Source of the DNA: Desulfobulbaceae bacterium
GTDB lineage: Bacteria > Desulfobacterota > Desulfobulbia > Desulfobulbales > Desulfurivibrionaceae
Assembly: GCA_003517965.1 (NCBI GenBank)
Contig: DOZO01000031.1
Span: 1 to 10,512 of the forward strand
Length of the DNA stretch: 10,512 nucleotides
Direction of reading: 5' to 3'
Made by a program: the position numbers and the translations under genes. Positions 1-5,360 of the stretch are shown in pieces (within the stretch, counting starts at the first letter, position 1; each line of letters starts with the position of its first letter). The notes under the pieces were generated by a model that made no database searches, was not told the DNA's origin, and was given only the letters and a program-made list of their open reading frames with translations.

Positions 1-864
1 AAGCTCGGCTCCCCGCTCCACATTCCGCGGCGCCACGATCAGAAAGAGCGTCGGAAAGGAATGGGCAAGGGCCTGAAAGGCATTAAAAATAATCTCTTCC
101 TCACCCCGGTGGGTGCTGCCCGCCACCCAAACCAGAGCCTGGGGCGGAATCTGCAAGATATCCAGATCATGTGACTTGTTGATGCAGCTTCCAGACAAAG
201 CCGCGTCGTATTTCAGATTGCCCAGAACCGCGAGGCGCGTGGGATCAACCCCAAGCTGACGCAGACTGACAGCATCCTGCTCGGTCTGCATGGCAAGGGC
301 TTGGAAGGAATTAAAAAGCGGCTGAAAGAACCAGCAAAACCTCCGGTATCTACCCAGCGAACTTTCTGAGACCCGCCCATTGACCAGCAGACAGGGAATA
401 TCCCGCCGATTAAGCTCCCGCAAAAAATTCAGCCAGAAATCGGTCTCCACCAGAACGAAAAGATCAGGCCTGGCCCAGGAAATCAGGCGCTTTACGCTCC
501 AGCTCAGATCCAAGGGAAAGGAAATGAAATCATCAACCTGCTCTGCAAGAACGATACGGGAAAAAGACTCCCCCGCCCGGGTGGCTGAGGAAAAAAGGAT
601 AACTCCCTGGGGATAATTACGGCGCAGCTCCTGCACCAGATTACGGACGGAAGCCACCTCGCCCACGGACAAGGCATGCACCCAGATGCGGGGCCATCCC
701 GAATAAACCCCGCAAGGCGATTCCCCAAGGACGCAGCCCAATCGTTTGCCGACTCGACTGCGGTACTTGGGCGTAAGTATAACTTTGACGAAAAGAAGCG
801 GAGCGAATACAATCACCCCCACCGTCAAGATCAGATTATAAAAAAAAGCTGGCACCATATCCAT
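1..864 (-). CDS. kdtA: 3-deoxy-D-manno-octulosonic acid (Kdo) transferase, C-terminus cut by window edge
   Basis: Glycosyltransferase (GT30 family) that adds Kdo from CMP-Kdo to lipid A precursor at the cytoplasmic face of the inner membrane, an early step of LPS core synthesis. The frame is open from 864 to the window edge: 288 residues of a protein that is usually about 420-440. Residues 5-30 form one hydrophobic anchor segment, as in the family. The catalytic-base motif SVGE follows (E near 69, within VHALSVGEVAS). Next come SSATRAGES, FPLDLSWSVKR, VLVETDFWLN, CLLVNGRVSESS, a Kdo transferase-like LGNLKYDAA and VAGSTHRGEEE. I start at ATG 864; ATG 858 in the same frame is an alternative. 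A weak AGG lies about six bases upstream. The next gene (rsmE) diverges from a start one base away, so the kdtA promoter must be inside rsmE. I could not find a convincing one. Confidence 0.93.
   Translation of the reverse strand, partial: MDMVPAFFYNLILTVGVIVFAPLLFVKVILTPKYRSRVGKRLGCVLGESPCGVYSGWPRIWVHALSVGEVASVRNLVQELRRNYPQGVILFSSATRAGESFSRIVLAEQVDDFISFPLDLSWSVKRLISWARPDLFVLVETDFWLNFLRELNRRDIPCLLVNGRVSESSLGRYRRFCWFFQPLFNSFQALAMQTEQDAVSLRQLGVDPTRLAVLGNLKYDAALSGSCINKSHDLDILQIPPQALVWVAGSTHRGEEEIIFNAFQALAHSFPTLFLIVAPRNVERGAEL
785..813 (+). promoter_or_regulatory. Candidate sigma70 promoter for rsmE, inside kdtA
   Basis: TTGACG at 785-790, a 17-base spacer, then TACAAT at 808-813: five of six matches to each consensus hexamer with ideal spacing. 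The predicted transcript start near 820 gives a leader of about 45 bases to the rsmE ATG. The whole element lies within the 5' part of the kdtA coding region on the opposite strand, which fits the lack of any intergenic space here. Confidence 0.55.
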
Positions 865-865
865 T

Positions 866-1603
866 ATGAACCTGATTTTATTCCATCCCCAGGAACTGAG
901 CGATCGTCACCTCATCCTGACCGGACGCCGCGCCGAACACATCCGCAAGATTCTCCGCGGCACAATCGGTGACAACGTGCGGGTCGGCATGATCAACGGT
1001 CTGCTTGGCACCGGCTGTATCCAAGAGTTGAGCGGCGACAGCATTGTACTCCAGGTGCAACTCACCACCGCACCACCACCCTTCCCCCCCACCGACCTGA
1101 TCCTGGCCGTCCCCCGGCCAATCATGCTGAAACGGGTGCTGGCTCAAGCTGCCTCCCTGGGAGTAAACCGGATCTTTTTAATTAACGCCAACCGGGTGGA
1201 AAAAAGTTTTTTCAGCTCCACCCTCATCCGGAACAATGCCTTTACGGAACCACTGCTCCTTGGGCTTGAACAGGCCATTGACACAAGGCTGCCGGAAATC
1301 TCCGTCCATCCCCGTTTCCGGCCATTTGTGGAAGACCTCCTGCCCGAACTGCTCGCCAATTGCCCGATCCGGCTTCTCGCCCATCCTGAGGGCGAGCAAA
1401 CCATGGCCCAGGCGGCCGAAGGCATGTTGAGCCAACGGGCGATTCTGGCCATTGGCCCGGAAGGAGGCTGGGTTGATTTTGAAGTAGAACGTTTCAGGGA
1501 GCAAGGCTTTATACCCTTCAACCTCGGTCCCAGAATCCTCCGGGTCGATACTGCGGTTCCGGCGCTGATGGCCCAACTCAGCCTGCTGCGCCAATTCCCT
1601 TAA
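866..1603 (+). CDS. rsmE: 16S rRNA (uracil-1498-N3)-methyltransferase RsmE
   Basis: SAM-dependent SPOUT enzyme that methylates N3 of U1498 in 16S rRNA of the 30S subunit. The protein has 245 residues, a normal family length. An N-terminal PUA-like RNA-binding part (about 1-70; HIRKILRGTIGD) is followed by the trefoil-knot methyltransferase domain. Signatures are LAVPRPIMLKRVLAQAASLGV (79-99), the SAM-binding loop LAIGPEGGW (195-202) and NLGPRILRVDTAVPAL (219-234). The last reads R-V-D-T where many homologues read R-T-E-T, a mild substitution. Starting at ATG 866 gives the usual short N-terminus MNLILF before the PUA motif. No clear Shine-Dalgarno sequence precedes it. A good promoter candidate lies at 785-813 inside divergent kdtA. 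The gene converges with the trmJ-like gene, and a perfect palindrome covers its stop codon. Confidence 0.95.
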   Translation: MNLILFHPQELSDRHLILTGRRAEHIRKILRGTIGDNVRVGMINGLLGTGCIQELSGDSIVLQVQLTTAPPPFPPTDLILAVPRPIMLKRVLAQAASLGVNRIFLINANRVEKSFFSSTLIRNNAFTEPLLLGLEQAIDTRLPEISVHPRFRPFVEDLLPELLANCPIRLLAHPEGEQTMAQAAEGMLSQRAILAIGPEGGWVDFEVERFREQGFIPFNLGPRILRVDTAVPALMAQLSLLRQFP

Positions 1604-1609
1604 GGGAAT
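1594..1609. other. Perfect 16-base palindrome over the rsmE stop codon, between convergent genes
   Basis: ATTCCCTTAAGGGAAT is self-complementary, and the rsmE TAA (1601-1603) lies in its centre. In RNA it could form a short stem with a TTAA loop on either strand. It sits in the 41-base space between rsmE and the convergent methyltransferase gene. No T-tract follows on either strand, so it is not a standard intrinsic terminator. It may help end transcription from both sides or stabilise 3' ends. Confidence 0.4.
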
Positions 1610-1644
1610 GCCAGACCTTACCCCTCCTTGCCTACCCTATTCCT

Positions 1645-2385
1645 TCAGGACTCGCCCTTCCCCCTGTGCAACCAGGAAATTTTATCCCACAGGCCGCGAA
1701 GAATCTGCACCTCATGTTCGCTCAGACCTTGCCGGGCAAGCATCCGCCGAAAAGCCCGGAGCAGATGTTCTGGATTTTGGGGATTAAGGAAACCCACCTC
1801 AAAAAGCACCTGCCGCATCTGGGCAAACATAGCCTCCAGATTTTTCCCCAAGGCTGGACGCTTTCCCCGCATCTTATCATAAGCAGGGGCAGAAAACTTC
1901 AAGGAAGCCTCATACAGACAAACCGCCACAGCTTGAGCCAGATTCATGGAAGGCAGATCGGGATGAGTGGGGATGGTCACACAGTATTGACATAAATCCA
2001 GATCTTCGGTCTTAAGTCCCGTGTCCTCAGGGCCAAACACCATTGCCGCTTTAGCGGTTTTTGCCAGAGCGGCAATAGTGGTGGCCGCCTCTGCCGGATA
2101 CAGCAACTCCTCCCGATATTTACCGAATCGACGAGTCGTGCCCAAGGACAGGTTTCTATCTGCCAGAGCAAGAGCCAGATTTTCATACACCTTGACCCGC
2201 TCAAGAAGGTCAATGGCGGATACTGCCATATTGCGGGCTTCAGCCCCAAGATGACTTGCCCGCGGCTGCACCAGACGTAGTTCGCCAAAGCCAAAATTTT
2301 TCATGACCCTGGCTACAGAACCTATATTACCTGCCCCCTTAGGCTCAACCAGGACGACGCAAAGATTATCACAGGACATAGACAT
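1645..2385 (-). CDS. trmJ: TrmJ/LasT-type tRNA (cytidine/uridine-2'-O)-methyltransferase (SpoU family)
   Basis: Predicted SPOUT-class 2'-O-methyltransferase. The TrmJ family modifies ribose 32 of the tRNA anticodon loop. The protein has 246 residues. Family motif 1 is VEPKGAGNIGSVARVMKNFG (13-32), with the conserved N20 and R26. Motif 2 is MVFGPEDTGL (115-124). Motif 3 is IPTHPDLPSMNLAQAVAV (138-155). A helical, basic C-terminal extension (about 165-246) matches the TrmJ dimer/RNA-binding tail. ATG 2385 is used; ATG 2379 is in frame. The nearest Shine-Dalgarno (GGAG, 2403-2400) is about 14 bases from ATG 2385, rather far. It is eight bases from an in-frame ATT, so the exact start is uncertain. 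It lies 60 bases downstream of the BON gene on the same strand. LasT or a TrmH-like paralogue would look similar, so the exact tRNA target is inferred. Confidence 0.88.
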   Translation of the reverse strand: MSMSCDNLCVVLVEPKGAGNIGSVARVMKNFGFGELRLVQPRASHLGAEARNMAVSAIDLLERVKVYENLALALADRNLSLGTTRRFGKYREELLYPAEAATTIAALAKTAKAAMVFGPEDTGLKTEDLDLCQYCVTIPTHPDLPSMNLAQAVAVCLYEASLKFSAPAYDKMRGKRPALGKNLEAMFAQMRQVLFEVGFLNPQNPEHLLRAFRRMLARQGLSEHEVQILRGLWDKISWLHRGKGES

Positions 2386-2399
2386 ATAAATGGGATATT

Positions 2400-2414
2400 C
2401 TCCAATGAATTATA
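2400..2414 (-). promoter_or_regulatory. Candidate -10 box and ribosome binding site before trmJ
   Basis: On the minus strand a consensus TATAAT occupies 2414-2409 and GGAG occupies 2403-2400, in the 60-base gap after the BON gene stop. No good -35 hexamer is present (best is TTTAGA at 18-base spacing). If the -10 is real, the transcript would begin at or just before GGAG. The gene could instead be read through from the BON promoter. Confidence 0.25.
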
Positions 2415-2445
2415 ATAACAGCAGATAGTTAATCTAAAACAAAAA

Positions 2446-3024
2446 TCAATGAACACGCAGGTTATCAACCACTCCCTTAACCCCATCTACGGAACGAATC
2501 AGATTTAGAACATTCTTCTTCTGTTCCTGGCTTGCAACAGTGCCGGTAACGTAAGCGGAGCCTGAGTAAACATCCACGTCGATATTAAGCGCTTTGATAC
2601 CTGGCTCCTCTATGAGCCTCGCTTTGATCTTCGCTCCGAGAACCTTATCATCAACCCCCTGACCTATGGTGCGTGAACCAACCTGGAGTTCATTTTTTAC
2701 CCGCACAACCCCAGGCACAGATTTAGCCAGGATACCGGCCCTGTTCGCCTCCTGCTGCGAATCGACATAACCGGAAAGCACCACCACCCCCGCGACGGTA
2801 TCAACATCAATATTACGAGCCTTGACGTTTTTATCGCCAATAAGCTCAGTCTTGACCTTGGCAGTGATCGCCACATCGTCAAATATTTTTCCGGCAGACC
2901 GCTCATCTGTACCCACTGCGTAACCGCCAGCCACTCCTCCTCCCACTACGGCGGCGGCACAACCCAAACTTGTCAGAATACAAATACCACAGAACAACCC
3001 GAACAAATAATTCAACATTTTCAT
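2446..3024 (-). CDS. Double BON-domain secreted (probable lipo)protein, OsmY/DolP-like
   Basis: Envelope protein of the BON superfamily. Relatives such as OsmY and DolP bind phospholipid and support envelope integrity under stress. From ATG 3024 the protein has 192 residues. It has a signal sequence (1-21, MKMLNYLFGLFCGICILTSLG), Cys22, a glycine-rich linker (VVGGGVAGGYAVG) and two BON domains at about 48-115 and 124-192. Each BON domain carries the NIDVD...G.V.L.G.V.SQ pattern and a closing GV..V.N.L element. The lipobox is imperfect (S-L-G-C; position -3 is Ser rather than Leu). If lipidated, Ala at +2 would favour the outer membrane. The start is set by GAGG seven bases upstream of 3024. 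The frame stays open to 3165, but no ribosome site supports that. A TATAAT and a strong dyad lie 40-80 bases upstream. Confidence 0.88.
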   Translation of the reverse strand: MKMLNYLFGLFCGICILTSLGCAAAVVGGGVAGGYAVGTDERSAGKIFDDVAITAKVKTELIGDKNVKARNIDVDTVAGVVVLSGYVDSQQEANRAGILAKSVPGVVRVKNELQVGSRTIGQGVDDKVLGAKIKARLIEEPGIKALNIDVDVYSGSAYVTGTVASQEQKKNVLNLIRSVDGVKGVVDNLRVH

Positions 3025-3060
3025 TGAGCTACCTCGCGTTTTTCTTGTTTGCCTCCCTGA

Positions 3061-3092
3061 TAAGCGTTCAGCAGTGCTGATGAGAACGCTTA
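3061..3092. promoter_or_regulatory. Inverted repeat in the BON gene leader (possible operator or mRNA stem)
   Basis: TAAGCGTTC (3061-3069) and GAACGCTTA (3084-3092) are perfect 9-base inverted arms. A competing inner dyad, TCAGCA (3068-3073)/TGCTGA (3075-3080), overlaps them. The dyad starts just downstream of a consensus -10 on the minus strand (3103-3098), so it covers the predicted transcript start and 5' end. It could be a repressor site or a 5' stabilising stem-loop. The sequence cannot decide between them. Confidence 0.4.
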
Positions 3093-3097
3093 CCAGG

Positions 3098-3103
3098 ATT
3101 ATA
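3098..3103 (-). promoter_or_regulatory. Candidate -10 element for the BON gene
   Basis: TATAAT on the minus strand, preceded by TTTAGG, about 74 bases upstream of the start codon. No recognisable TTGACA-like -35 lies 16-18 bases upstream, so it may need an activator or another sigma factor. Confidence 0.35.
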
Positions 3104-3560
3104 CCTAAAGACACCACCCATACTACATCTTTATTTCTCTGTCGTGCAACTATCCAGGTAGGCATACCAAAGGCTGAAAGTTTTTTTATACGTTATGCGT
3201 TTTTTATGTTGCCTAAAAATATAAAGCTATGTATTTTGTCATATCTAATAATAAACTTAACAAGAAGCATGTCTTAATGATATCCATCCAGCCGTCCTAT
3301 TTTCCCCTGATTCGTCAGTCTCTCTCAAGGTTTCTGTCGACCACATACCCAGAAAATATATTCGTTAAACGTGAAACCTCCCCAACCGAACACATTGTCG
3401 ATCTCATCTTTGGCGCACCCTTCTCCAATCCTGAAATCTTCCGCCAACCAGATCAAAATGACAAAAAATATATTGGTGATCTTGCAAGAGACACCGCTTT
3501 ACGCGATGCCGCAACCACTTCTTCATTACGCCGCATCGTTAATTGAACAAAGGAGTTCTA
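3104..3560. other. Long AT-rich spacer / possible leader of the helicase transcript
   Basis: The spacer between the divergent BON and helicase genes is unusually long for this compact window. Its left half (about 3178-3265) is strongly AT-rich. A weak plus-strand promoter possibility is CTGTCG (3334-3339), a 17-base spacer, then TATATT (3357-3362). Another is TTGCCT (3209-3214), a 17-base spacer, then TATTTT (3232-3237). Either would give a helicase leader of roughly 190-320 bases, as seen for cold-inducible csdA/deaD and cspA genes elsewhere. Apart from one doubtful small ORF (3277-3546) I recognise no gene here. Confidence 0.35.
3277..3546 (+). CDS. Doubtful small ORF upstream of the helicase, unrecognised
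   Basis: The frame is open from ATG 3229, but ATG 3277 is the more plausible start, giving 89 residues ending TGA at 3546. That is 14 bases before the helicase ATG and just before its ribosome site. The predicted peptide is soluble and mixed in charge (FVKRETSPTEHIVDLIFG, KKYIGDLARDTALRDAA). The codons look ordinary rather than random, but only a weak AGAAG lies about nine bases upstream. I recognise no family. It could be a short gene co-transcribed with the helicase, an upstream ORF controlling it, or chance. Confidence 0.28.
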   Translation: MISIQPSYFPLIRQSLSRFLSTTYPENIFVKRETSPTEHIVDLIFGAPFSNPEIFRQPDQNDKKYIGDLARDTALRDAATTSSLRRIVN

Positions 3561-4823
3561 ATGAGTTTTGCAGAGTTTAAGTTTCACCCACATATAATGG
3601 CCGGCATAGAAGCCTGCGGTTATACTTCCCCAACCCCAATCCAGCTTGAGGCCATGCCTCCAATTCTCGCTGGTCGCGATATCCTTGGTCTCGCCCAAAC
3701 AGGCACCGGCAAAACCGCAGCCTTTGTCCTTCCCCTCCTGCAACGCCTCCAGGCCGGTCCCCGTAAAAAAGTACGGGCACTTATCGTTGCTCCGACCAGA
3801 GAACTTGCTGAACAGATTCACGAGAATATCGGCACCATGGCCGGACACACCAGACTGCGCAGCGTTGTTGTTTATGGCGGAGTCGGCAAGCCTGGCCAAA
3901 TCAAAAAAATCAGAGAAGGCGCGGAAATTATCGTTGCCTGCCCAGGACGTCTGCTCGATCACCTGAATGACAAAAACCTCAACCTCCGTGACGTTGAGGT
4001 TTTGATTCTTGATGAAGCCGACCATATGTTTGACAAAGGCTTCCTGCCCGACATCCGACGGATTATGAAATATCTGCCGAATCAGCGTCAGAACCTCGTT
4101 TTTTCTGCCACCATGCCTGCAGAAATCCGCCACCTGGCAGAAGAGATCCTGCATGATCCGGCTGTTGTCCAGATCAATCACACTCAGGCCGTAACGACTA
4201 TCTCCCATGTGCTCTTCCAGGTCACCAAAGAAAACAAGACCGCCATGCTGAAAAGCATCATGAGCCAGGAAAACACAACCACCACACTGATCTTCACCAA
4301 AACAAAACACAAAGCAAAAAGCCTTGCCCTGCACCTGGAAAAATCCGGGCACAGCGCAACCTCCCTTCAGGGCAACCTGTCTCAGCAAAAACGCCAACAG
4401 GCCCTGGATGGCTTTAAAGATGGCACCTTCAAGGTTCTGGTCGCCACGGACATTGCCGCTCGGGGCATTGATGTCTCCGGAATTTCACATGTTATCAACT
4501 ACGATGTTCCAGATACGGTCGAAGCATATACCCACCGGACTGGACGTACTGGTCGAGCCACCCGGACAGGTGAAGCCCTTACCCTGGCATCCCGTGAAGA
4601 TGGCAATATGATCCAGTCAATAGAGCGCACCCTGGGCAAGCCAATGACTCGTAAAAATGTCACCGGCTTTGTCGCGGACACGCACGACCATGAAGAACCT
4701 CTCAAGACGCGCGGCGAAATGCCGACAAGAAAGAAATATGTCCCTGTTAAATCGGACAGAAACAAGCGCACCCGGGCTTCATCCTTTGATTTTGGCATCC
4801 CGGTTCCCGCTCAACGACAGTAA
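3561..4823 (+). CDS. DEAD-box ATP-dependent RNA helicase, RhlE-like
   Basis: ATP-dependent RNA unwinding or remodelling enzyme. Such proteins act in ribosome assembly, mRNA decay and cold adaptation. The protein has 420 residues, with two RecA-like domains and a short basic tail (about 380-420). Motifs in order: Q motif GYTSPTPIQ (20-28), I AQTGTGKT (45-52), Ia APTRELAE (77-84), GG (106-107), Ib CPGR (127-130; usually TPGR), II DEAD (151-154), III SAT (182-184), V ATDIAARGID (295-304), VI HRTGRTGR (325-332). The start is ATG 3561, because AAAGGAG lies five bases upstream; an in-frame ATG at 3543 lacks such a site. The short tail and TGEALTLASREDG segment look RhlE-like rather than the longer DeaD/CsdA type. 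CspA follows 103 bases downstream without an intervening T-tract terminator, suggesting a shared transcript. Confidence 0.95.
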   Translation: MSFAEFKFHPHIMAGIEACGYTSPTPIQLEAMPPILAGRDILGLAQTGTGKTAAFVLPLLQRLQAGPRKKVRALIVAPTRELAEQIHENIGTMAGHTRLRSVVVYGGVGKPGQIKKIREGAEIIVACPGRLLDHLNDKNLNLRDVEVLILDEADHMFDKGFLPDIRRIMKYLPNQRQNLVFSATMPAEIRHLAEEILHDPAVVQINHTQAVTTISHVLFQVTKENKTAMLKSIMSQENTTTTLIFTKTKHKAKSLALHLEKSGHSATSLQGNLSQQKRQQALDGFKDGTFKVLVATDIAARGIDVSGISHVINYDVPDTVEAYTHRTGRTGRATRTGEALTLASREDGNMIQSIERTLGKPMTRKNVTGFVADTHDHEEPLKTRGEMPTRKKYVPVKSDRNKRTRASSFDFGIPVPAQRQ

Positions 4824-4826
4824 GCC

Positions 4827-4844
4827 GGTTTGGGCAACCAAACC
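4827..4844 (+). other. Stem-loop just after the helicase stop
   Basis: GGTTTG (4827-4832) pairs with CAAACC (4839-4844) around a GGCAAC loop, three bases past the stop codon. No T-run follows, so it is unlikely to terminate. It may mark a processing site or protect the helicase 3' end within a helicase-cspA transcript. Confidence 0.35.
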
Positions 4845-4887
4845 ATCAGTCGGGATATCAAAAGGTATTTCGGCTTTATAACAAAGT

Positions 4888-4904
4888 GGTTCCTACGTGG
4901 AACC
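4888..4904 (+). other. Stem-loop in the cspA 5' leader
   Basis: GGTTCC (4888-4893) pairs with GGAACC (4899-4904) around TACGT, ending about ten bases before the cspA ribosome site. A TATAAC at 4877-4882 immediately upstream could be a -10 for a cspA-specific transcript, but no -35 is apparent. Structured leaders are typical of cold-shock genes. Any thermosensing role is inference. Confidence 0.35.
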
Positions 4905-4926
4905 GAGTTCAAAGGAGTAGTACGAG

Positions 4927-5127
4927 ATGGCAGAAGGCACAGTTAAATGGTTTAATGATTCAAAGGGTTTTGGTTTTATTGAGCAGGATGGCGGCAAGGA
5001 TGTATTCGTACATCATTCCGCAATTCAAGCTCAGGGCTTCAAGTCACTGCAGGAAGGAGCCCGAGTAACCTTCGACGTTGTCGATGGCCCCAAGGGACCG
5101 TCTGCAGCCAATGTCGTTCAACGCTAA
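4927..5127 (+). CDS. cspA: CspA-family cold-shock protein
   Basis: Small single-domain OB-fold protein that binds single-stranded RNA and DNA and acts as an RNA chaperone in the cytoplasm. The protein has 66 residues, the normal length. It begins MAEGTVKWFNDSKGFGFI and carries RNP1 KGFGFI (13-18) and RNP2 DVFVHH (25-30), with the aromatic binding surface W8, F15, F17, F27, H29/H30. It ends in the usual VTFDVVDGPKGPSAANV strand. AAAGGAG nine bases upstream supports ATG 4927. It lies downstream of a DEAD-box helicase, a functional partner in resolving cold-stabilised RNA. The stop codon is the first base triplet of an imperfect-palindrome repeat, and a strong terminator follows about 100 bases later. 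The paralogue name is family-level only. Confidence 0.96.
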   Translation: MAEGTVKWFNDSKGFGFIEQDGGKDVFVHHSAIQAQGFKSLQEGARVTFDVVDGPKGPSAANVVQR

Positions 5128-5202
5128 GCCGTTGTAAAAAATAACCTGGATGTTCGCCGTCAATTAGCGATCATAATTGTACAGGTTATTTATTAACGGC
5201 TT
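5125..5202. repeat. Imperfect palindromic repeat, copy 1 (overlaps the cspA stop)
   Basis: A 78-base element with terminal inverted repeats AAGCCGTT (5126-5133)/AACGGCTT (5195-5202). Inside these is a second perfect 10-base pair, AAATAACCTG (5139-5148)/CAGGTTATTT (5182-5191). A small inner hairpin is CAATTA (5161-5166)/TAATTG (5174-5179). It shares a 19-base identical left end with copy 2, and CAATTAGCGA and ACAGGTTATTT at identical mutual spacing. It looks like a MITE/REPIN-like element or a very long 3'-UTR stem, but I recognise no named family. Confidence 0.6.
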
Positions 5203-5226
5203 CTAAAACCTGTTGAATGATATTTT

Positions 5227-5255
5227 AAAGCCCCGCTTCGGCGGGGCTTTTTTTT
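5227..5255 (+). terminator. Intrinsic terminator of cspA
   Basis: A perfect 10-base stem, AAAGCCCCGC (5227-5236)/GCGGGGCTTT (5241-5250), closes a TTCG tetraloop. A run of eight T ends at 5255. It is a textbook Rho-independent terminator for the cspA transcript. Read from the minus strand the stem is followed only by TTT then AAAA, so it is weaker as a terminator for the carboxypeptidase gene. It lies between the two repeat copies. Confidence 0.92.
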
Positions 5256-5259
5256 GCCC

Positions 5260-5360
5260 TAAGCCGTTGTAAAAAATGTTGGACGTTGCGTGTGGCTAAA
5301 CGGCATAAGGAAGCCGTGCAATTAGCGACCCAAATAGCACAGGTTATTTCTTGACGGTTC
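5260..5360. repeat. Diverged palindromic repeat, copy 2 (runs into the carboxypeptidase 3' end)
   Basis: The left end is identical to copy 1 over 19 bases (5259-5277 versus 5124-5142). The right part (5319-5360) matches copy 1 (5161-5202) at about 33 of 42 positions, including CAATTAGCGA and ACAGGTTATTT. An extra segment of roughly 20 bases in the middle carries its own ACGGC (5300-5304)/GCCGT (5313-5317) pair, echoing the element's ends. The long stems of copy 1 are partly lost. The right end encodes the stop codon and last few residues of the minus-strand carboxypeptidase. Confidence 0.55.

Noticed and set aside
504..972. Short frames around the kdtA/rsmE junction on both strands
   Set aside because: They conflict with kdtA and rsmE, whose motifs are clear in other frames.
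3025..3165. 47-residue N-terminal extension of the BON protein from an ATG at 3165
   Set aside because: The start at 3024 has GAGG at ideal spacing followed directly by a signal peptide. The extension spans the candidate promoter and dyad.
3558..4397. 279-codon minus-strand frame opposite the helicase
   Set aside because: Mirror of helicase codons; no motif and no ribosome site.
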